Shown here in pieces: positions 15,001-28,700 of a stretch of DNA of 64,000 bases. Source of the stretch: Anoplolepis gracilipes (taxonomy: Eukaryota; Arthropoda; Insecta; Hymenoptera; Formicidae); assembly GCF_047496725.1 (NCBI RefSeq), contig NC_132972.1, positions 2,348,001-2,412,000 on the forward strand, written 5' to 3'. The position numbers and the translations under genes were made by a program. Under the pieces are notes generated by a model. That model was not told the origin of the DNA. It searched no databases and worked only from the letters and a program-made list of their open reading frames with translations. Positions within the stretch are counted from its first letter, which is position 1. Each line of letters starts with the position of its first letter.

Positions 15001-16335
15001 AACACTTGATATATATATATTTTATTTTGTTAGGGAGTGAACCAAATATAAAAAAGTTTATTAAAAAAAGAGAACATTTTAAAAAGATTTTTAAAATCAA
15101 ATATTGCGCAAGACAATGCATTAAACAAGCAATTTGTATTTTATAAGGGTACTTACGCATTTGGAAGCACGTTACGAAGGGATCGCCAGTAAAACCTTGA
15201 TTACAACTACAAATCGGGCTATGATTTATCACTTCGCATCTCGCGTTGATACCACAAATACCGGGACATGGATCGACACATTTGCGATTTTTGCACGCAC
15301 GATTTACGGGACAGTCGGAACTAACAGTACATTCCGCGCGACAATTTGGCGGGGTTCCGATAAACGTAGGTAAACAGGAGCATATTGCTTGGCCGTTTAA
15401 TTCACGACACTGACTGTTAAGTCCACAGGGAGAATAGCTACACGGATCACGTTCTACGGCTAAAAAAAAGTTTTATAAATTAGATCTTACGTTACGTGAC
15501 AATTTCGATTTGCCGAAAAAAATTAATGCCATAATTGTAGAAAATTATTTAAAAAATAATTAATTTATAATTAAATTAATTAAATAATTAATCAATTTAT
15601 AATTTCCTTAATTTTTATGCGAAATTTACCTTCTACAGATGCTATTGAATTGTAATTAATTGCAAGAATATTAGTTTAAAAAATAAAATGTTTCGATAAA
15701 TTCCTCGCAAAACTATCAGATTTGATCAAACTAGAAATTTCCTGCGCGAGTCTGTAAATCACTTACTCGTATCTTGCATAATTCTGTTACACGAGACAAA
15801 CGGATTGCCACTGTATCCAGGTTGACATGTACATAATGGCGCGTGATTCACTACTTGACAAATTGCATTGTACCCACAAAAACCTGGACAAGGATTTTGA
15901 CACTTTGATCCGATACATGCACGGTCTGCGGTACAATCGGAATTTATTGTGCACTCGGGACGACAGCCTTCGTATGGATTGCCTGTATAATCCGATAGAC
16001 ATGAGCAAGAACCAACACCGTTTAATTCACGACATATCGCATTAAAGCCGCACGGTGACGGAATACAAGGTGTTGGTTTTACGGCATTTATGACATCGCC
16101 TATAAAAATTTCAGGTATGTCAGATATACTCTTAAAATAACATTGATTGCTGCAATAAATCATCAACATATCAAATATTTTAGAATCACTGAATACATAT
16201 TTCTAATCACAGATATCAGAAAGCAAACTTAAGAAAATAGTAATTGTCAAATAATTTTGCACAACAAATTTTAAAAATATAAAAAGCACACATAATAAAT
16301 AAACAAAAATAAATTATATAAATGTATGCAGTAAT

Positions 16336-16382
<47 letters not shown>

Positions 16383-19300
16383 GTAAATAATAACAAAAAG
16401 ATAAATAACAATAATATATATTTTCTTTCTCAATTAATTTTAATTTATTTTTTGACACAAGAGAGAATTTAATGTAATTGCCATTTAATGTTAAAAATTG
16501 AAGTTATGGAATATCTGTAATTAGAAGCGCATCTTGTAATTCTAAATCATCCTAGACATGAATACACGACTTGCACTTACTTTGCTTGGGATTACATAGC
16601 ACAAATGGATCTCCTTCGAATCCAGTGAGGCAAACGCACATAGGTGTATGGCTTATTACTCGACAATCAGAATTAATACCGCAAGAGCCTGGACATGGAT
16701 CGCGACACTTCTGATTGATGCACGCCAATTGCGTGGAACACTCGCTATTACTAATGCATTCTGGCCTACAATTCGGCGGACTGCCGATAAACTCTGGCAA
16801 ACAGGAACATGAATGTGCGTTGTTTATAACTTCACATTTACTGTTAATTCCACAGGGAGATGGGACGCAAGGGTTAACCGGTATTGGAGATTCTGTTGCT
16901 GTTGAAAAAATAAAGAATGCAAGAATGTTTCCCTAAATATTATCCTGACTATTAATATAATATTATGACTGACAAATATACATATCGTACGTCATTAAGT
17001 TACTCACGTTTGGGGATGCACTGGGTGAAGGGGTCGCCGGTCAACTCGAAGGGACAAGAACAAATCGGATTATGATTGACAACTATACATTGCGCTCTGA
17101 TACCGCACGTCCCAGGGCATGGGTCTATGCATTTTCGATTATTGCAGGCCATATTGGCGGGACAATCAGAGCTGATAATACACTCGGCTCGACAATTGGG
17201 TGGCGCGTCCAAGTATCCAGGGAGACAAGAACAGACAGCTTGATCCTTTACTTTTCGGCATTGACTGTTTGGTCCACACGGTGACGGATTGCACGGATCT
17301 TTCGTTGTCGATTCTATGTAAATATTAAGAGGACAATTACAAGGGAGAAAGATAACAATTCAATTATAAAGTTGATATCGATCGTTTGGAACGATCGACA
17401 CGTTTCAAAATTAATTGAATGAGTACCGTCTATAGGGGAACACATTATGAAGGCGTTGCCGGACATTCTCGGCGCGCAAGTGCAGATCGGTATGTGATTT
17501 CCGACGGAGCACAAGGCATTGAAACCGCAGATTCCTAGATCGCACGGATCTCGACACTTGTTCTTAATGCAAGCCCTATCTCTCGGACAATCGGAATTCA
17601 AAATACATTCCGGACGACATCCAAAGTATGGATCTCCTTGATACTCGGGGAGGCAAGAACACACACCGTTAAAGCATTGTGTATTTGCGCCGCAATTTAA
17701 GCACGGATCCGTTGGTACGAGTGTTGTGGTGTCTAAGGAACACGAATTTTAGCATTTAATTTGTGATGAAGCCAAGTACATATTTTTCAAATTACCGAAT
17801 ATATAGTTAATATCCCAAATTAATTAATATTTTTTTACAGACATTAAATCTTACCTTCCTCGGGAATTGGTCTACACATTACGAAAGGATCTCCGGTAAA
17901 TCCAGGATGGCAAGAACATACGGGTGTGTGACGATGAACGCTACAAATTGCTTCTACACCACACACTCCATCGCAAGGATTTCGACACTTTCTCTGTATA
18001 CATGCCTGATTAGTCGAACATTCTGAATTAATTGTACATTCAGGCCTGCAATTGGGTGGTGTTCCTATATATGTCGATAAACAAGCGCACGATGCTTGAT
18101 CGCGAATATCACGGCATTCCGAGAAAGGTCCGCATGGTGAAGGCGCGCAAGGATTCACAAGTGGACGTATCTCTTCATCTTTAGCTACGGAGATTAAAAT
18201 GCGTCTGTTATCATTTTTATTCGCAAGCAAATGCCATCGATAAAATTTTAACGTATTTTTTCTAATTAAAACAAATAAAAAAAAATTATTAATATTTATA
18301 AGAGCAAGAAAAAAATTTTGGAAACAATATATTGGAATAAAAATTTAAAAAAAAGGATTTCGCAATTTCTTAAAAATAAATAATTTAATCTATTTAATTT
18401 ATGCTTGATCACAATGATTCCTTACGTGGCATTTCAAAGCAGGCGATAAATGGATCGCCAGTAAAACCAAGCGGGCACGAACATATGGGATTATGATTGA
18501 TCGTTTCACATCTCGCATTAGAACCGCACAATCTAGAACCGCGGCAGGGATCGCTACATTTATTCGAGATGCACGCCAGATTGAAGGCGCATTCGGCACT
18601 AACGGTGCACTCGGGGCGACAATTTGGTGGGCTGCCCAAGAAGGCGGGTAAGCAAGTGCAGACGCTCGTACTATCCAGCACGCGACACAAGCTATTAGGT
18701 CCACAAGGTGATGGTTCGCAGGGATTACTAACAACATGGTCCGCTTCTAAAAATAGTACATTTTTCAATCAAATAAATATTTTTTTCATAATTGATAAAA
18801 AACTTATATGCGACAAATAATGAGTATATTTAATTTCAGTATATCGCACCTATTTCTATCGGGCTGCAATATAAGAAAGCATTGCCGGTGTATCTGGGAT
18901 AACAATTGCACACCGGCAAGTGGTTGATTACTTGACACAATGCGTTGCGTCCGCACGATCCCGGACACGGATCTCTACATTTCGTATTTATGCAAGCCAG
19001 ATTGGCAGGACAATCCGAATTCAGGACGCATTCCGGTCTACATCCTTCATATGGGTTACCAATGTAATTCGACAAGCATGAACACGAACCGGCACCGTTG
19101 AATTCCTTGCATACTGCATTGGAACCGCAAGGAGAGGGGGTACAGGGATCAACCGGTGTGGATGACAATGGTGTGGCTAAAAGATGACATCAATGAACAA
19201 TGGAATTCGTAATGAAAGAAAGAAATATGTTTCCATATAAATCCGTAGGATTGAGAAAAAATTGCATTACTTGCAACATTGCTATGAATTTCGTCTGTGA

Positions 19301-19719
19301 CGAGAAAAATAACTTTGTTACCAGTAATGAATTTAACAGTTGTCGTTACTTTTCAAAATCTTCGCGGTATGATTTACAAGCAAATGCAGAGTAAAAAATT
19401 TTTTTAACAATTTCGAGATAAAATTTAACGATTTTTAAATTAGATGTAATTTTTATAAACTTTTGTGCGCGCGCGCGCGTGTTAAAAACGAGTTTGATTT
19501 AATTGGCATATTATATATCAAAATTTTGAAATTGCTTAAAATTAAATATGATAAATTGCCTAAAGTTAAAGGTAAAAAAGATGAGTTTGACTATATTGAA
19601 TCTATTAAAAAAAAAAATCTAAAAAATGCCCTTTTCTATTTATAAAATTTGAAAATCTTAAGGAAACAAAATTTTTTGTAACTTTTTAAAATAAGTTTTT
19701 TGAAGATATAATATATATT

Positions 19720-19775
<56 letters not shown>

Positions 19776-22700
19776 ATTATTATACACTTTATATTGATAA
19801 TAATATTAATATCGAAATTAAGTTTTATATATAACTTGGCCTTGCATTAGCATCAAAAGTAATGGAAATTATAATTGAATCGTTATTTTTTAAGTAACGA
19901 TAACGAGCTATTTAAAGTAACTTTCCCAATCCTAGAAAGCGGATATCAAAATCGATATTATTTCGACGATTTCAATCTGATTTCAATATTGTGGACACAA
20001 AAGATGCCTTTATGTTTATTCATATAATTGATATAAAGTATGTTCTTGTATATCTACAACATCGAAAATTTGACAAATCGCCGAAATTGTATCAGTTTTA
20101 ATTCTCAAATAGTACTTACGTTCTTTAAAAACGCATTGCGTAAATGGATCACCGGTGAAACCGTCCACGCAAGAACACATCGGGGTATGACTAACAACGT
20201 GACAATTAGCGTTCGCACCACAAGAACCAATGCACGGATTCTGACATTTTTGATTGATACATGCCAAATGATTAGCGCACTCGCTATTACTGACGCACTC
20301 TGCTCTACAATTAGGCGGATTGCCGACGAAACCGGGTAAACACGTGCATTCAGATCTGTCATCGCGCGCTTGACAGTGCGAATTCGGACCGCACGGATTT
20401 GGTTTACATGGCGAGGGAGGTAACGGTAACTCTTGAGCTAAAAATTGCAAAATTTGATTTACAAAAAAAAAGAGGAAGAAAGCGAAAGTTTCCTTAAAAA
20501 TTTCATGGGATTACATTGACCGTAAACATGGACGTAATTTGAGCGTACTTACGTGCTTGGTAACATCTAACGAAAGGATCACCAGTTTGAAGAGGAGGAC
20601 AAACGCAAATCGGATTGTGATTCACTACGTGACACAAGGCATTTAATCCGCAACTTCCTGGACAAGGGTTTGTACACTTTTGATTGCTACAAGCCTCATT
20701 CTGCGGACAATCCGTGCTGACTATACATTCAGGTCTGCAGGTCGGAGGACTACCTAAATATCCTCTTACACAGGAGCAGACCGCTTGATTGTTTATAACG
20801 CGACATTCGCTGTTCGGTCCACAGGGCGAAGGAACGCATGGATTAGTGGGTGGCATATCTGATACATAAAAATAACGGGCATGAATCTCCGAGAATCATT
20901 CACAAAAGAGTGCTTCGCGTAATTTCGCAGCAGTGAATCTGAAAGCAAGTTTTATCACTTTGCGGGACCTTCATGTACCTTGTAAAGGCGTGCATTGACT
21001 AAATGCATTGCCAGTCATATTTCCAGGACAACTGCACATGGGAACGTGACCGATCACCGTGCATAATGCATTAAGGGCGCAAGCTCCGGGGCACGGGTCC
21101 AGACACTTATTACGCATACACGCTCTATCACGAGGACAGTCGGCATTTAAGACACATTCCGGACGGCAACCTACATATGGATCTCCTCGGAATTCCGGTA
21201 TACAATTACAAATACTGTTTGAGCATTCCGCGTTAGGACCACAGGGTGAAGGAACGCAGGCATCTTCGACTGGAGGTGCAATCGCTGTAAAATATATAAT
21301 CGATATACTGACGAGATACAAGGAATTAAACAAATTCAAATTATGCTTCGAGTATCAAGATAGGTGGCATATTGGATGGCTCGTGTTAGCTTACGTGTCA
21401 TTATAATCTCGCACATAATAAACGTATTTCCTGTATATCCTTCGGGACATCTGCACGTGGGAACGTGATTAATGACTGAACATAGGGCATTGGTGCCGCA
21501 GGAGCCGGGACATGGATCCACGCACTTCATGTTGATGCAGGCTTTATCACTTGGACACTCTGAATTTATAATACACTCGGGTCGGCAATTGGGCGGCTGA
21601 CCTATGTAATTTTCCAAGCAGGTACACGCGGGAAAACCACCGATATTCTTGCACTGAGAGAAACTACCGCACGGGGACGGCACGCATGGATTTTTTTCTA
21701 TTATCGGTGATGTTACAGCTGAAAGATATTCGGGGTTACAGTTGACGACGAATTGTCATATGACACACAGAGGATAGATAATATTTGATCGGGTTAAGAA
21801 ATATAATTCTTTATGCATTTGATGGTCTTACGTGGAATTAACGTGCATATGGTGAAGGGATCTCCGCTGTAACCATGCATGCAACTGCAGATGGGGCTGT
21901 GATTAACGACCATGCAATCGGTATTGAGTCCGCATGGACTTGGACAGGGATTCACGCATTTGTAGTCTTTGCACGCTAATTGTGGGGGACATTCTGAGCT
22001 AGCGACACATTCGGGTCTACACGCAGGTGGAGTTCCAACGTACGTCGGCAGGCATGAACAAACTGCCTGTCCAGATACTTCTTTGCATTTGCTGTTGGGT
22101 CCGCAGGGTGATGGGGCACAAACGTTCTGATCTGAGATTATTTCTGGGAAAAATTCCAAAAATTAATATGATATTCAAATAAGAGTGTGTATATGTATAT
22201 GTATACACATCTTCACATCAAATTAAAAAAAAAATGTTTATATGAGCAATTCTATTGATTTATAATTATATTTTATAAAATTATCAACAATTAATTATGA
22301 TTAATAAATATCGTATACATTTGATAAAATAAATAAATTATGTATAAAGATTTTATCAGTAACATAATATAAAATATGTAAAAGTAAAAAATATTTTTCT
22401 GAAAACTATAATATAATATTGCGAGTTTTAAATATCGTATAAAATATTTTAGAAAAATTTCAGAAACTCTTACATATACAATTTTCTTTTTCTCACAAAT
22501 ACTATATATATATAAAACTAAAATTTTGTATGAAATAAAAAATATTGATTAATAACGTCAAGTAAAGAAAGTCTCACATTTAAATTTTAATATGTATTAG
22601 ATAACAGAACTTGAGAAAATTAATAAAAATATTACAATATTCAAGACAGCTATCGTAGGTTTTTGTTAAAATTAGAGCTGTGTGAGATTGATGACACTTA

Positions 22701-25700
22701 CTATCTATGAAACAAGAAACAAAGGGATCTCCAGTATATCCGGGGAGACATGTACACATCGGTTGATGATTGACAACCGAGCATTCGGCATTTTGGCCGC
22801 ACACGCCAGCACAGGGACTGACGCACTTGTTTCTTACGCACATCAAGTTGGATGAACAGTCGGGATTGATAACGCATTCGGGTCGACATGCTAAATACGG
22901 ATTGCCAGCGTAATTAGAAATACACTGACAGATTGCTATGCCGTCTCGTTCTCTACATATCGCGTTCGTGCCGCAATCGAAGTTTGCACAGGGCGACGGT
23001 TCTGGTTCCAGTTCTTGTTCGTATGCTAAAACAGGGCAAAAGGGCAGAAAGGATTAAGTAACGTCGCGCAAAAAGAAATGTATGATCGACTATAGTCTGC
23101 TGAAAGGTTCTCTTACGAGGTATCACCGTGCAACGCGTGTACGGGTCTCCGGTGAGACCGTAAGAACAGACGCAATGAGGTACGTGTTGCACCACATGAC
23201 ATTCCGCATTCTCTCCACATAGACCTGGGCAGGGATCTATGCACTTTTGTCGCACGCAACTCTGATGACCAGGACATTCGGGATTAGAGATGCATTCAGG
23301 TTGGCAATACGGAGGCGAGCCTCTGTACTCGGGCAGGCACGAACAGGACGGTAGATCGTTAATGACTTGGCACTGAGCGTACGGACCGCAGGGCGAAGGT
23401 TGACAAGGGTTTATCGCAGGCGCTACTGGCTCTAGAGTAACAATACGTTTCTGTTTTAGTAGGTGGCTGGGGCGGATTTACACTTGAATATCAACTTTAT
23501 ATTGTATTTACTCATGACATCGCATCTGACGAATGGATCGCCTGTGTAACGTTCGGGACACGAGCAAACAGGATTATGGTTGATGACTACGCATCTCGCT
23601 TGAATGCCGCATGTACCGGGGCAAGGATCTTTGCATTTCTGATTGGTACAAGCTTCGTTTGGCCGACAATCGGAGCTGAGAGTACACTCGGGTCGGCAGA
23701 GGGGCGGTGATCCGAGGAATTCCGGCGCGCACGTGCACACAGCCTGTTCATTTAATTCACGACATATGCTGTTCGGGCCGCAGGGATTCGGACTGCACGG
23801 TCTTGTCACGGATGGAACTACGCGAAAAAGTAATACTATTAACTTGTATCTTCGAGCGTATATATAAATCGGATATTTTTTTCGTCCTAAATATCGTACC
23901 TTTCATTACAACGCAAGAGATGAACGCATTTCCGGTGGTACCGGGAGGGCAACTACACATCGGTGTGTGATTTATAACGTTGCATAAACTGTTTTGTCCA
24001 CAAGTACCTGGACAGGGATCTACGCATTTATTTCGTATGCACGCTCTATCGGCCGAACAATCAGCACTGAATACACATTCTGGTCGGCATTCAAAGTATG
24101 GATCGCCGAAATATTCAGGTAAACAAGTACAAATACCGTTGTTACATCGAGCATTTGGCCCACAGGGTGATTTACTGCATGGATCAGTCTGCACTTGTAC
24201 ATCGTCTACATCATAGTAATATTATTAGTTTAAATCACGTGCGTGTAGTAAAAATAAATAAACATTTTATAATCAATTAAGCGAAAGAGTAACTTACTGA
24301 TTGGTATAGGTTGACAACCGATAAATGGATCACCAGTATAACTCTCTATACATCTACAGATTGGAATGTGATTGTGAACGACACAATCGGCATTCAAACC
24401 GCAAGAACCTGGACAAGGATCTTGGCATTTTTCGTGAATACAAGCCTGATTACTCGGGCAATCAGCGGGAATGATGCATTCAGGACGACAGTTTGGCGGT
24501 GTACCAATATAATTATTCATACAAGAACAGGATGGATAACCATTGACATTGCGACATTGCGAATTGGGTCCGCACGGAGAGGGTATGCAAGGGTCCGAGG
24601 GCAGACTTGGTAATGGAGTAGCTAAAATTTAAAGCACAAAATTTTGAGATCAAACTATTAAAAAAATTTTTTTAAATAATATTTAATTATACGACTATTT
24701 TTTTAAGCAAAAATGTAATTAATATTTTAGTCTTTATTATTAATATTTTAAAGTTTTCAAAAACTATAATCTCTCTTGCCATTAATTAAACTTGAAGTCA
24801 AAATAAAAGACAGTATTTATATTACAAAGACAGTTATATCTAAGAAATGGCAAGATATTGATATTTTCTTAAAAATATAAATAAATAAATATTATGTCTA
24901 AAGTAAAAATTTGCGCCGCTTACGTGGTATAAATGTGCAGCGTGTGAAAGGATCACCGCTGAACCCGGATTTACACATGCATATTGGGCTATGATTCACG
25001 ACTCTACATGTCGTTCCCTGACCACAAGAGTTTAGACAAGGATCGATGCACTTGTTATTTTCGCAGGCGCGATTTGTCGCGCACTCTGTGCTAACTGTAC
25101 ATTCGGGTCTACAACCGGGTGGTGCGCCGATATAATTTGAAAGGCAAGAGCAAACAGCTTGACCATTATTTGGTTTACATTGACTGTATGGTCCACAAGG
25201 AGATGGTTGACAGGGATCAACGTTATCTGATACAACCGCTGTAAGAAAATCAGTATTAGCTGTAGATAATCGTCTCTAAAACGCGACGATTAATTTACAT
25301 AAATCTCTTACGGGCTTCGGAGATAAGATTGCAGTATATAAATGGATTTCCTGTAAATCGTTCGAAACAGGTGCAAGTAGGTGTATGATTAATGACATAA
25401 CACTGTGCGTTCTGGCCACACGTTCCTGGACACGGATCTTTGCATTTTAGACCAATACATGCTTGATTGGAAGGACAGTCAGAATTCAGTGTGCATTCAG
25501 GTCGGCATCCTTCATAGGGATTACCCACATAATCGGGGGAACATGAGCAAGAACCGGCGTTTTGCGAAACTCTGCATATTGCATTCGCACCACACGGAGA
25601 TGGTGTGCACGGTGTGGTTGTGCTAGGCTGTATATCAACTAAAATATGTAAAAGCAAATAGAAAGATTATAGATTTATCTGTAAAAGTAGCTAATAAAGA

Positions 25701-28700
25701 ATTATGATTTTCAAATTTTTAATAATAATTTAATGCTAACAATTTCTTTTTTTTACATATATCGTCTAAAAAAGTTGATAAATTAATAAGGAGGAAAAAT
25801 AAAGATGTTTGATTTTTAAAAATATTATAGTTGGAAAAATTCATTAATTCTCTTACATCGTTCGGGGGAGCACTGCGTGAATGGATCGCCGGTATAACCG
25901 GATGTACACGCGCACATCGGCGTGTGGCTAACAACGTTGCAAACAGCATTGATTCCGCATGCATTGACACATGGATCGCGACATTTTTGGTTGATGCAGG
26001 CCATTTTATTCGAGCATTCGCTATTACTGATACATTCGTACCGACAATTCGGGGGTGAGCCAATAAATTCTTGCAAGCACGAGCAAGACGATTGATCATT
26101 GATTACTTGACAGTGCGCGTTTGGTCCACAGGGTGACGGTTGACATGGATTAAGCACGGGTAATGGCTCTTCAGCTTTAAAGATAGCAATTAATAAATTG
26201 TTAATAAATTATACTGCGGGACATGATATTGAAATTATATTATATTGATGCTCGAAATAAATAAAATATCGATTGCGGAAAAGAAAATTCGAAAAATGAT
26301 TGATATTCGAAAATATATCTTTGAAAGAATATTTCTTACGAAGTGGGTAACAATTAATAAACGGATCTCCGGTCATTCCAGGACGACAGACACAAACGGG
26401 ATTATGATTAATGACATTGCAAATTGTATTGCGTCCGCAACTTCCTGGACAAGGATCCCGACACTTTTGATTGGTACACGCCTCGTTCTTCGGACAATCT
26501 GAACTGATTACACATTCGGGCCTGCAAGTCGGAGGTGCTCCGATAAATCCGTTTATGCAACTACATACGGCCTGCATGTTATTTTGTCTGCATTGACTGT
26601 TCGGACCGCATGGAGACGGACTACATGGATTGCTAACGGAGGGTGCTATAATATACGATGAGAAAAGATTTTAATTAGAGTAAAAATTATAGAAGACAAA
26701 AATTTGATATTAAAAATATAAATATTTTCATAAAAGATGATCAATATTTTGATATAGCAATATTGCTTTATATATTATATATTGAGAATTTTTTTTTTAA
26801 ATACCTGGAACGGGAGAGCACAAGACAAAAGCATTTCCAATCATTCCTGCGAGACAAGTACACATGGGAACATGATTGTATACATTGCACACGGCATTTT
26901 GGCCACAAACACCTGGACAAGGATCCACGCATTTATTTCGTACGCATGCCTGCGTGTTCGGGCAATCGTTGTTCAATACGCATTGTGGGCGACAACCGCT
27001 GTACGGATCTCCGAAATATTCTATTATGCAAGTGCAAATTCCTCCGTTACACTGCGTATTAGGTCCGCAAGGCGAAGGTGTGCATGGGTCCGGTTTAGAC
27101 AATTGAGTAGGAACTATAATAATCGCGTGAAAAAAGGATCAAGATATGTTAACATATATGATTAAAAAAATTAAAATTAAAATTATATAGTATTCGTAAG
27201 AGAATCTTACATGAATTTATGGAACACTGAACGAAAGGATCGCCGGTATAATCGGCTAAACATGAACAAATTGGCACGTGATTCACGACGCTACATTCAG
27301 CCATTATGCCGCATAAACCTGGACAGGGATCCCTACACTTTTGTCGCATGCAAGCCATATTGGACGGACATTCCGCGTTGATTGTACATTCTGGTTTACA
27401 ATTTGGAGGGCTGCCTCTATACGTTGGCAAACAAGAACACGATGGCACTCCTCCTATATCGCGACATTCAGAAAATGCGCCACAAGGCGACGGGGTGCAT
27501 GGATCTCTCACAATGTCATTTACAATGGGCGGATTCACTGCAATTATGATGGTTTTAAAATTTAAATTAATTGTGTATTATGTACTTTGATATTTCGATG
27601 CAACATTCGTCTTAAATCGCGAGTGAAGACAAAAATATTTTTTATTGTGTCAGAAATTTAGTTTATCATCGACAAATGTCATTATGCATTTTCCCGATTT
27701 GGGGAAAATTAATTGAATAGTTATATAAATAATTTTCAAAGTATTTTCAAAATGAATGTTATATCGAGAAACGAATTTAAATTATTGATTGAAAAAAACA
27801 ATATTAGACAAAAGTTAAAGTTCATACCAGGTGTTTGGAAACAAACGGTAAATGGGTCTCCGGTATAGCCGCTCTTGCAAGAACAAATTGGATTATGTTT
27901 GATGACCCTGCAATTTGCATTGCTACCGCAAGATCCAGGGCAGGGATCTTGACATTTTTGATTCACGCAAGCAAGTGCGAGCGGACAATCCGAACTTGTC
28001 ACGCATTCAGGACGGCATGCGGGTGGACTACCGATGAAATTTCGAAGGCAAGAACAGACGGCTTGATTGTTATTAACACGACATTGGCTATTGGGCCCGC
28101 AAGGCGATGGATTGCAAACATCTCTCGGAGTCTCAACTAAAATAATAGACATATGTATCTTTCAAAGTTTTTTAGATTGCACGAGGAAAGATTATCGAAT
28201 AATAATATAAAAAGAAGATAATCTAATTTTATAATACGTTTAAAAAAAATACATTTTAGAATAAAAATAAAAAGTAAGTAGTTACAAAATTATATTAAGA
28301 TATATAATAAATTTTGCGATTCGACCAATATGTATGGAATGAAAAATTTAAATTAGATATAATAAGAATATAAAAAGAAAGATCAAAATAAATGTGTGTA
28401 AAGTTCAAGATATCAATATGTAAGAAAATATTCGTACCAATATCGCGAATTATATTGCAATATTGGAAGGGATTGCCGCTGTAACCGGCAATACATGTGC
28501 AAGAGGGTCGATGATTAATAACTTGACATTCGGCAAATTGTCCACAGACACCAAGACACGGATCTTTGCATTTCGATTGTATACAAGCAAGAGTGGATAT
28601 GCAATCTGTATCGACAACGCATTCCGGTCGACATCCGTCGTAGGGATTGCCGACATAATCTGGTAAGCAAGAACAGGATCCAACACCATACTGTTCCTTA

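Noticed and set aside
16216..16458. Minus-strand frame of 80 codons across an AT repeat
   Set aside because: Low-complexity Tyr/Ile run created by the microsatellite; no conserved feature.
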